Shown one piece after another: positions 1 through 5,507 of a stretch of DNA of 19,221 bases. Under the pieces are notes generated by a model. It was not told where the DNA came from, searched no databases, and saw only the letters and a list, made by a program, of their open reading frames with translations. Position 1 is the first letter of the stretch, and every line of letters begins with the position of its first letter. Source of the stretch: Actinomycetota bacterium (lineage in GTDB: Bacteria; Acidobacteriota; Blastocatellia; Chloracidobacteriales; Chloracidobacteriaceae); contig JAAFHI010000006.1 in NCBI GenBank assembly GCA_013298335.1, positions 1-19,221 on the forward strand. Direction: 5' to 3'. Made by a program: the position numbers and the translations under genes.

Positions 1-1061
1 TGCGGCGGCTGCGCGAGCATGAACTGCGCGTGCGAGCCGTTTTCGCCCTGATAGCCCTGAATCGAGAAGTCGGAAAACATCGGATCGAGGCCCGCCATCG
101 GCGAGAAGAGGTCGCTCTGGCCGGAATAGACCGAAACGAGGTCGCCGACCTGAATGCGGCCTTCGCGCTTCACTTCGCTGCCCATCGCGACCACGAGCGC
201 CAGCCCGCCTGATCCGGAGGTGTGGTAATCCTGATCGTGGTCGTCCATCACCGAAATCGGAATTCCCGTCAAAGCCCAGATATCGTTGAAGTTGACTTCG
301 CTGACGAGGATGTAGAGCAGTACCTGGTCCGGGTTCGGCATTTCAACCGGGACGACAATTTCCTTTTCGACATCAATCGGGTCGCCGTGGAGCGCCGCAC
401 CGGTTTTCGGGTCCTTGACGACCGCCTGCGCATACTGCCACTTGGGAATCTGGGTCAGTCCGGGGAAAAACGGCGTGTACATCGGAAGCAGGTCGCCCGC
501 GTCGAGCAGTTCCCGTTCCTTTGAATCGCCCTTGAACATCAGTGTCCGCATCGGCAGCGGGGCGCTTTTCTTGTCGAGAAACGCCTGGATGCCGAACTGT
601 CCGCCTTCCGGATCGGCGACCGCCTCGGCGAAGGTCCGGGCTTCATTCTTCAAGCCCGCGCCGTAGCCGTTTTCAAGTCCGTAAAAGATGCAGTCGAGCG
701 CGCGCCGGACCGCCTTTTCGCGTCCGACGACCTTGGCCTGCTCGATGAACCGGATCACCCGCGGATGGTTTTCGATGGTACTTCTCGAAAAGCCCGCGAG
801 CGGCGCATCCCACGCGGTCACGGCCTGTTTGCGTTCGGCGAAGCGTTCGGCGAGCGTGCCTTTTCCGGTGAGGATGTACTCGCGGGCGTGCCGGGCGGCG
901 ATTTCGACGGCGGAAACGGGACCGTCGGCGATTTCGTCCACCAGACCGATGGCATGGGCGTGTTCGGCGTCGAGATTTCGACCGCCGAGGATGATTTCGA
1001 TGGCTTCGAGCAGGTTTTCGATGAATTGCGCGTTCAGCGCGGCGGCGGCTGAAGATTCCAT
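1..1061 (-). CDS. Crotonase C-terminal half fused to acrylyl/crotonyl-CoA reductase-like domain (partial, 3' end off window)
   Basis: Translating the minus strand from ATG at 1061 gives an open frame of 353 codons that runs off the window. Residues 1 to about 175 look like the C-terminal half of an enoyl-CoA hydratase/isomerase, with a GGRNLDAEHAHAIGLVDEI stretch near residue 26 and FGIQAFLDKKSAPLP near 157. The rest resembles the N-terminal part of a medium-chain reductase of the crotonyl-CoA carboxylase/reductase and acrylyl-CoA reductase group (EVNFNDIWALTGIP, DYHTSGSGGLALVVAMGSEV, then VGDLVSVYSGQS). The order hydratase then reductase matches the last two modules of propionyl-CoA synthase. 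A GAGG lies 9 bases before the ATG. The crotonase half containing the oxyanion hole and catalytic acids is absent, and the frame upstream reaches a stop just beyond 1175. So this is either a 5'-truncated gene or a short fusion with an inactive hydratase part. Likely role: NADPH-dependent reduction of an enoyl-CoA. Confidence 0.72.
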   Translation of the reverse strand, partial: MESSAAAALNAQFIENLLEAIEIILGGRNLDAEHAHAIGLVDEIADGPVSAVEIAARHAREYILTGKGTLAERFAERKQAVTAWDAPLAGFSRSTIENHPRVIRFIEQAKVVGREKAVRRALDCIFYGLENGYGAGLKNEARTFAEAVADPEGGQFGIQAFLDKKSAPLPMRTLMFKGDSKERELLDAGDLLPMYTPFFPGLTQIPKWQYAQAVVKDPKTGAALHGDPIDVEKEIVVPVEMPNPDQVLLYILVSEVNFNDIWALTGIPISVMDDHDQDYHTSGSGGLALVVAMGSEVKREGRIQVGDLVSVYSGQSDLFSPMAGLDPMFSDFSIQGYQGENGSHAQFMLAQPP

Positions 1062-1700
1062 GAGCGGATACCTCGGATGAAGACCGGAGATGACGTACGG
1101 AGCGTGGGAGACGGAAGGCGGGATCGAAGTTCGTCCCGTTTTTGAATAATAGGTTTTTGAACGATGAATCACCATTCAGTGCGTTCTTTTTCGAACTGTT
1201 GGCGGAAAATAGTTGCGTAAATCCCGGTTGAGCGAGGAAAAACGGTCATTCCGGATTCCGCCTCGCAAACGGGCCGCCTCCGGGCGTGAAGATCGGACCT
1301 GCACAATTCGGGGGGATTGCCGCGGCATTGCCGCATGCGGAGCTTCTTTTGAAGGGACTGGAACGGGCCGACACGCTGCTCCATCTGACGCCCGAAAACA
1401 GCCAGCGGCTACGCGCGCTCCCGATGAACGGTTCTTCAAAGTTCCGTGGTGGCGAATCGGTCTGAAGGTCGTTGCGGACGATGTGCCGGAGGCAGGGGCA
1501 TTCAATTCTCCCGCCCCTCCGGATTTTGTGGGTTGAAATTGCCGAACCGGCCTGAAACCCTGCCCACCGCGCTTCCGCAAATAGCCCCCGATGATGCGAG
1601 TCTTCGAGCGAATCGGGGGAAACGGGGCGGATGGGGGATGGAAAAGGGAGAATTGAATGACCCTGGCCGGAGGACTCCGACTTGTTTTCCGGGAGTCTGA
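1062..1700. other. Long intergenic region between divergent genes
   Basis: This stretch separates the minus-strand reductase fusion from the plus-strand metal-handling genes, so promoters for both must lie in it, but I could not identify a convincing -35/-10 pair. The only coding-like segment is the short frame at 1286-1465. No hydratase sequence continuing the truncated reductase gene was found in any frame. Confidence 0.5.
1286..1465 (+). CDS. Possible small protein or gene remnant, unrecognised
   Basis: A GTG-started frame of 59 codons reads as a reasonable protein, with an amphipathic stretch (AELLLKGLERADTLLHLTPE) and local G/C-rich third positions like the real genes. The frame is open further upstream to a stop near 1227, so the start is uncertain. 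There is no clear ribosome binding site and I recognise no family. It could be chance or a decayed gene fragment. Confidence 0.22.
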   Translation: MKIGPAQFGGIAAALPHAELLLKGLERADTLLHLTPENSQRLRALPMNGSSKFRGGESV

Positions 1701-1781
1701 ATGGCAACGTACGCTTTCTCACCTTCGAGCCGCGCTTTTACCCGGTTCGAAGAACACCCCGGACCCATCGAGTTTTCGTGA
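1701..1781 (+). CDS. Possible 26-residue leader peptide coupled to the next gene
   Basis: ATG at 1701 follows a GGGAG with six bases between, and encodes a 26-residue peptide (begins MATYAFSPSSRAF). Its TGA at 1779-1781 overlaps the GTG at 1778 that I chose for the next gene, giving the four-base GTGA overlap typical of translational coupling. The peptide has no Cys run, membrane helix or known motif. If real, it supplies the ribosomes for the downstream Cys/Met-rich protein, whose own start has only a weak binding site. It could be chance. Confidence 0.38.
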   Translation: MATYAFSPSSRAFTRFEEHPGPIEFS

Positions 1782-2257
1782 CGCCGTCGCCCCGGACAAT
1801 CAAGGTGTGTTCAGCCGCGCAGGCCGCCGCCTTCGGCCAACTGGTCGTGGCCGCGCTGTTGTCGCTGGGCGGTCTGCTGTTTCTCGGGGCGCTGACCGGG
1901 AAGTTTTCGAATCCGCTCGACGCGATGTGTTCGATGGGGCCGTCCTGCAAGATGGATGGCGACCGGATGTCCGCCGACTGCCCGATGATGACGGCGAAAC
2001 GGGCGGCCACCTCCGAACCATCTCTCCCGCCGGGCTTCAATCCGGGCGAACCGAGCCTGCACGGTAAATGCTGCTGCGACGTTTCCGGCTCGACAACCGC
2101 GAGTCAGGTCCAGTCGGCGCTGCTCGCCGGAAACGTCGCGACGCTGCCGCCGCCCGAACCAGCCATTGTCCGCTCTGCCCGGCGGCAGCTTTTTCCGCGC
2201 TTTCAATTCCTCGACCGGCGGCTCTCCCGCGCCCCGCCCGCATTCTCCCTCGCATAG
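1778..2257 (+). CDS. Cys/Met-rich single-pass membrane protein, putative metal handling (copy A)
   Basis: The 159-residue protein from GTG 1778 has one hydrophobic helix at about residues 17-40, then a segment dense in Cys and Met: C51, C57 and C68 with Met at 50, 53, 59, 64, 70 and 71 (AMCSMGPSCKMDGD, then DCPMM). A second cluster, GKCCCD, lies at residues 96-101, and the tail is basic and Pro-rich. I know no named family. Such Cys/Met spacing fits soft-metal binding (Cu, Hg, Ag), and the next gene is an exported HMA protein. The gene at 2744 shares its layout: AAAFG at the helix start, a Cys-Pro after the helix, a Cys-x-Cys patch and a RAPP-x-FS tail. The frame is open upstream, so an earlier start is possible; the GTG is preferred because it overlaps a small upstream frame. 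The metal role is inference. Confidence 0.6.
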   Translation: MTPSPRTIKVCSAAQAAAFGQLVVAALLSLGGLLFLGALTGKFSNPLDAMCSMGPSCKMDGDRMSADCPMMTAKRAATSEPSLPPGFNPGEPSLHGKCCCDVSGSTTASQVQSALLAGNVATLPPPEPAIVRSARRQLFPRFQFLDRRLSRAPPAFSLA

Positions 2258-2389
2258 CTCAAGCAACTCATTGAAGCTGAATCACTTCGGCGCGTTTTCG
2301 CGTGACCGGATGCCTTTGTCCGTCCGCGCCGGTCGTGTGGCCGGTTGCGACAATATCTACCCTCACTTTTTTCAAAACGGAGAATTAAG

Positions 2390-2707
2390 ATGAAAAGGAC
2401 AATCCTTGCCCTTGCTGCCGCCGGTTGCGTTTTCGCCGGCCCGTTTGTCTCGCCGGAGCCGGTTTTTACGGTTCAGGCCCAAACTGCGAACCTGAAGACG
2501 GTGAAGTTGACTGTTTCCGGGATGCACTGCGAGGGATGCGTCAACCGCGTGACTCGCTTCCTCAAAAAAGAACGCGGCGTGACGGCCTGTACCGTCAATC
2601 TTGAAACCGGAATCGCCGAAGTCAGTTTCGACCCCGCCCGGTCGAACGAAAAACGCCTGATCGCCGCCGTGAAAAAGGCGGGCTACAAGGCGACCGTTCA
2701 AAGCTGA
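2390..2707 (+). CDS. Exported heavy-metal-associated (HMA) domain protein
   Basis: The 105-residue protein starts with MKRTILALAAAGCVFAG, a signal peptide likely cleaved after the VQA at 28-30. The rest is one HMA fold with the motif GMHCEGC at residues 44-50, where C47 and C50 bind the metal, and the usual beta-alpha-beta ending (AEVSFDP, then LIAAVKKAGYKATV). The family carries Cu(I), Hg(II) or Zn(II) as free chaperones or as domains of P-type ATPases; a signal peptide places this copy in the periplasm, like MerP. A GGAG lies seven bases before the ATG, a strong site. It sits between two related Cys-rich membrane proteins, 132 bases after the first and 36 before the second. Which metal it binds cannot be told from sequence. 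No MerA, MerT or metal ATPase is visible here. Confidence 0.88.
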   Translation: MKRTILALAAAGCVFAGPFVSPEPVFTVQAQTANLKTVKLTVSGMHCEGCVNRVTRFLKKERGVTACTVNLETGIAEVSFDPARSNEKRLIAAVKKAGYKATVQS

Positions 2708-2743
2708 CGGCTATTTCGTCGCTGCCCGTAAGTCCTTTGGAAA

Positions 2744-3277
2744 GTGAGTTTCCAGCCGGTGCCCGGATCATTCAGAAACCGCCCGCCCGAACCGAACCGC
2801 CCCGCCGTCCACCGACGCGCGGCGGCGGCGTTCGGCTGGTCGGTGTGTCTTTCCCTGCTCGGGCTGGCGGCGCTGGTGGGTGCTCAGGGCGGATTCGGGG
2901 CGGCGCGCGGGCTGCTTTCACGGTTGAAGTGGGCGGTCCCGGAGGCTTCCTGCCACGTCGAAACCACTTCGCCCTCGACGGTCGGCTGTCCGGTCAGGCA
3001 GCGTCGGCTGCTGCGGGATACCCGACCGGGGGGCTGGAATCAGCCGTTTTCGGCCAATCTCGACGAACACTGCCGGTGCGTGGTCGCCCCGACGTCCGCC
3101 GGGGGCCGCTCGTCTCTTCGCGGCCTGATTCCCGCCACCGCGTGGGTCGTGTTTTTCAGCCTTGAACCCCGCCGACCGGTCCGTTCCAATCCGGTGTACG
3201 CGCGGGGCCGCCCCTTTTCCCAGGCGTCTCCCCGGGCCCCGCCGGAGTTCTCTTCCGTGTCGTTTGAAATCCTTTGA
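2744..3277 (+). CDS. Cys-rich membrane protein, putative metal handling (copy B)
   Basis: The 177-residue protein from GTG 2744 has a hydrophobic helix at about 27-50, cysteines at C70 and C82 (GCPV) and a Cys-x-Cys at C110/C112 (DEHCRCVV). A second hydrophobic stretch (GLIPATAWVVFFSL) lies at about 128-140, and the tail is Pro-rich with RAPPEFSS. By eye it aligns with the protein at 1778 at four places in the same order, so I read the two as diverged duplicates flanking the HMA gene. It has far fewer Met residues than copy A, so metal preference may differ. The ribosome binding site is weak (TTGGAAA right before GTG); a start five codons later is possible. It follows the HMA stop by 36 bases, consistent with one transcript. 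I know no named family. Confidence 0.55.
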   Translation: MSFQPVPGSFRNRPPEPNRPAVHRRAAAAFGWSVCLSLLGLAALVGAQGGFGAARGLLSRLKWAVPEASCHVETTSPSTVGCPVRQRRLLRDTRPGGWNQPFSANLDEHCRCVVAPTSAGGRSSLRGLIPATAWVVFFSLEPRRPVRSNPVYARGRPFSQASPRAPPEFSSVSFEIL

Positions 3278-3380
3278 ACTGAATTATTTGCGCGCGTTTT
3301 TCCCGGTCCCGATGCGATCGGCGAGACGTCCGCGCGCCATCGACGGTTCCCGCCGAATCGGGAACGCGCCCGGAGAGAAC

Positions 3381-3401
3381 ATGCAGAAATTGACCGTTCT
3401 T
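3381..3401 (+). pseudogene. 5' fragment of IS630-like transposase gene, cut off by the TnpB element
   Basis: ATG 3381 follows GGAG with five bases between, a strong start, but the frame keeps only seven sensible codons (MQKLTVL) before entering the end of the TnpB element and stopping at 3431. Removing 3402-4804 joins these codons in frame to QTVQALEEVEAR at 4805, which is the kind of N-terminus seen before the helix-turn-helix of IS630-type proteins. This is inference from the two flanks; the exact junction is uncertain by about three bases because TTC is shared. Confidence 0.5.
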
Positions 3402-3560
3402 CCAAACCTACACAAAACTACTCATATCTGATGAAAGCTATGCAGTCGTTTTGCCGTTGGATTCCCGCTTCGTCGCGGACGGTTTCACGGCAGCCTTGCG
3501 ACCGCCGCCAGCGCCTTCCGCTCCACGGGCTGACACGGTGGAACTCACCGCGTATTTCTT
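3402..3560 (-). ncRNA. Expected position of the TnpB guide RNA (omega RNA)
   Basis: In characterised TnpB systems the guide RNA overlaps the 3' end of tnpB and runs through the right end, with the guide copied from the DNA next to the element. Here that would place the scaffold over the last codons of tnpB plus the 36 bases to 3402, with the guide reading the minus strand below 3402. This position rests on the family, not on a structure I could fold; the upstream limit is arbitrary. Confidence 0.3.
3414..3430. repeat. Outer inverted repeat of the TnpB element, right end
   Basis: The minus strand here reads CAGATATGAGTAGTTTT, which matches the plus strand at 4784-4801 (CAGAAATGAGTAGGTTTT) with one substitution and one inserted base. 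The pair faces outwards from tnpB on both sides. Confidence 0.6.
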
Positions 3561-4634
3561 CAAATTGACCGCCGCGTTCACATCCCGGTCCAGAACCTTT
3601 CCGCATTCCGGGCAGGTCCACTTTCGGGCCGAAAGCGGCAAGGTTTCGAGTGTGTGACCGCACGCCGAACAGGTCTTGCTCGACGCAAACCATTGACTCG
3701 CAACGACAACCAGATTTCCACGACGTTCCGCCTTGTAGGTCAACTGACGTTTGAACTCGTGAAATCCCTGATCGGCAATTGACCGCGCCAGTCGGCGATT
3801 CTTGAGCATCCCCGATACGTTCAGGTTCTCGATGCCGATGGTGTGAAAACGACGGGTCAGGTCCGTCGTCAGTTTATGGAGTCCGTCGCGGCGGATATTT
3901 GAAATTCGGGCGTGCAATCGCGCCAGCTTGGTTTTCGCTTTGTGGCGATTGCGCGACCCTTTTTCTTTCCGCGACAGGCCGCGTGACAGCCGCTGAAGTC
4001 GTTTCAGAAGAACGCGATGCGGCTTCGCGCCTTCCAGTTTCTCCCCGGTTGAGAGCGTCGCCTGCGTCGCGACGCCAAGATCGACGCCGACGGCCTCCGA
4101 ATCGGGCGCGACGCCTGGGTGGGGTTCTTCGGTTTCAACCGCAACGCTCACGAACCACCGGTCGGCGGTTCTGGAAATCGTGGCCGAAAGGATTTTCCCC
4201 TCGAATCGCAGCCGTTCCCGCAGGCGTACCCAGCCGAGATTCGGAATCCGGATGCGCTGGTCCTTGATTTCGAACTGGTCATTAGAAATCGTGAACCGGT
4301 CGTGGACGCCCTTTTTTCGAAACACCGGGTACTTTGCCCGGCCCGCGAAAAAGTTCTCGAACGCCCGACCAAGCTGCTTGATTGCCATCTGCGGCGCGCA
4401 CTTGGTCACTTCCAGCATCCACGCAAAGTCTTTTCGCTTGACCGCGTTGAGTTCCCGACGCAAAAAGCCTTCGGTCGGTTTTGGCTGGTTCGGATCGGCC
4501 CGGTGAAGGTCATATCGCCGCTTCCATTCCGCCAGCGCCCAGTTGTACGCAAACCGCGCCGTCCCGCAGGCTTTCGCAAAGTAGGTCGCCTGCCGGTCGT
4601 TCGGTTCAAGGGCAATTTTATGCGCCGTCAGCAT
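3438..4634 (-). CDS. tnpB: TnpB, RNA-guided endonuclease of IS200/IS605-type element
   Basis: The 398-residue protein begins MLTAHKIALEPND, the usual TnpB N-terminus; an in-frame start 29 codons earlier adds unrelated sequence and is not used. All three RuvC acidic sites are present: VGVDLGVA, IGIENLNVSGM and DRDVNAA. The zinc finger between the last two has its four cysteines (CSACG and CPECG), and the N-terminal bundle and the FVSVAVE beta region are intact. Length is normal for the family (about 350-420), so it looks functional. TnpB cuts DNA next to a short motif under guidance of an RNA from the element's right end, which helps the element persist. The C-terminus (AVSSTVSARGAEGAGGG) is of the kind found in many TnpB groups in high-GC bacteria. 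No TnpA gene is nearby. It lies antisense to the transposase frame it interrupts. Confidence 0.95.
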   Translation of the reverse strand: MLTAHKIALEPNDRQATYFAKACGTARFAYNWALAEWKRRYDLHRADPNQPKPTEGFLRRELNAVKRKDFAWMLEVTKCAPQMAIKQLGRAFENFFAGRAKYPVFRKKGVHDRFTISNDQFEIKDQRIRIPNLGWVRLRERLRFEGKILSATISRTADRWFVSVAVETEEPHPGVAPDSEAVGVDLGVATQATLSTGEKLEGAKPHRVLLKRLQRLSRGLSRKEKGSRNRHKAKTKLARLHARISNIRRDGLHKLTTDLTRRFHTIGIENLNVSGMLKNRRLARSIADQGFHEFKRQLTYKAERRGNLVVVASQWFASSKTCSACGHTLETLPLSARKWTCPECGKVLDRDVNAAVNLKKYAVSSTVSARGAEGAGGGRKAAVKPSATKRESNGKTTA

Positions 4635-4759
4635 TTCGGGATTCCCCGCCGACCGAATAGAATTGGTCGTCCCAAGTCTGGAACGTTTCCTCCAACCAAT
4701 GCAACAGTGGAATGGAAACACTGGAAAGAAAAAAATGCCGTTCCGATTAAAATGAAAAC

Positions 4760-4786
4760 CTGCTTATTTTGATTATAAATAAGCAG
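4760..4786. repeat. Left-end hairpin of the TnpB element
   Basis: CTGCTTATTT at 4760-4769 and AAATAAGCAG at 4777-4786 form a perfect 10-bp stem with a 7-base loop. A further AAAACC (4755-4760) and GGTTTT (4796-4801) pair outside it with spacers. The segment is far richer in A/T than its surroundings. Such subterminal hairpins are what TnpA recognises in IS200/IS605 ends. Confidence 0.65.
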
Positions 4787-4801
4787 AAATGAGTAGGTTT
4801 T
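4784..4801. repeat. Outer inverted repeat of the TnpB element, left end
   Basis: CAGAAATGAGTAGGTTTT is the partner of the repeat at 3414-3430 and overlaps the last three bases of the left-end hairpin. It sits immediately inside the proposed boundary at 4804. Confidence 0.6.
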
Positions 4802-4804
4802 ATT

Positions 4805-5338
4805 CAAACTGTTCAAGCCCTTGAAGAAGTCGAGGCCCGGCGGCTGAAAGGCGCGCGACTGCTGCGCGCGACCGATCTTTCGCAATCCGAAATCGCCCGT
4901 CGGCTGGGCGTCACTCGCGCCGCCGTTTCCGTTTGGGCGCGGCGGCTTGAAAACAACCCGATGGGGAATCTCCGAAAGCGGCGGATCGGCCGTCCGCCGC
5001 AACTGTCAAAACGCCAGTGGACTGCGATTCTGGAAACCCTTGCCCAGCCGGAAAAACCGATCGGATGTGCCGGTGACCGCTGGACCCTCGAAGACATCCG
5101 CCGGTTCATTCACCGGAAATTCGACGTCGAATACAGCATCTGTTTTCTTTCGGTCAAACTGAGGAAACTGGGCTGGGACGTGCATGAACAACGGTTCAGT
5201 CACCCGCTGAACTGTCAAATGAACCGGGATCGGATTCTGACCTGGGAGTTGCTACGGACCTCCGTCCGGAAGCCGGATGGGTTGGGAAATCCCCCCGGTC
5301 GTCGTCCTGTCCTTGAGGGCAGGGCGAACGGAGGCTGA
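4805..5338 (+). pseudogene. IS630-like transposase N-terminal region (helix-turn-helix), interrupted and lacking the DDE domain
   Basis: The frame opens at 4793 with no usable start before 4961, yet conserved sequence begins at 4811. VQALEEVEARRL is followed by a clear helix-turn-helix (LSQSEIARRLGVTRAAVSVW), a GRPPQLSKRQW linker and a second winged-helix segment (WTLEDIRRFIHRKFDVEYS, then KLRKLGWDVHEQR). This is the two-part DNA-binding region of IS630/Tc1-like transposases. Its real start is probably ATG 3381, separated by the TnpB element. The similarity stops near 5215 (FSHPLN). After that the frame reads through unrelated structured DNA to TGA 5336, and no DDE catalytic domain follows in any frame. 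It is therefore broken at both ends. A stand-alone regulator with this fold is a less likely reading. Confidence 0.7.
5255..5326 (+). ncRNA. Orphan TnpB right-end / omega-RNA-like structured segment
   Basis: Three stems lie close together: CGGAC-CTCC-GTCCG (5255-5268), GGG-AAAT-CCC (5284-5293), and a 10-bp stem with two G-U pairs and a TTGA loop at 5303-5326 (CGTCCTGTCC and GGGCAGGGCG). The order of a GGGAAATCCCC element followed by a hairpin of the form GTCCTT-x-AGGGC is typical of the 3' end of many IS605-type elements, where it forms the end of the TnpB guide RNA. No tnpB lies on this strand, and it does not match the right end of the element at 3402, so it would be a remnant of another family. 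It replaces the missing 3' part of the transposase. Confidence 0.4.
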
Positions 5339-5357
5339 ACAGTTACAAAAAAACTGG

Positions 5358-5380
5358 CCGAACTGGTCAAACCAGTTCGG
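5358..5380. repeat. Perfect 10-bp inverted repeat upstream of the PhoD-like gene
   Basis: CCGAACTGGT and ACCAGTTCGG are perfect complements separated by CAA. No T-run follows on the plus strand; a run of seven A lies just before it, so on the minus strand it could work as a weak terminator. It could also be an operator for the gene at 5508. Confidence 0.45.
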
Positions 5381-5507
5381 TTCAGCGTTGCCATTCAAGG
5401 TCGTTTTGGACAAGATTGGCGGCTCGTCTCAACTTCCGGGTAACCACGGTGTTACAAAATCCGCCTGTGCCCCAGCGCGGAGATCTTTTCTTTTCGGCTG
5501 AACCTCA

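Larger units (their letters stand above)
3402..4804 (-). mobile_element. IS200/IS605-type element with tnpB only, inserted in an IS630-like gene
   Basis: About 1.4 kb on the minus strand holds tnpB but no TnpA transposase, so it would depend on a partner in trans. Its left (5') end, at the high-coordinate side, has a strong hairpin at 4760-4786; the right end lies just beyond the tnpB stop. Read on the minus strand, the base run TTTGAA abuts the left end and GAACGGTC follows the right end. Deleting the element gives a continuous open frame across the join, as expected for an insertion without target duplication. The TTTGAA next to the left end resembles the TTGAT target of ISDra2. Boundaries are uncertain by a few bases. 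Confidence 0.65.

Noticed and set aside
3438..4721. Longer tnpB start 29 codons upstream
   Set aside because: The extra N-terminus is unlike TnpB proteins, which begin at the MLTAHKI position; no ribosome binding site supports it.
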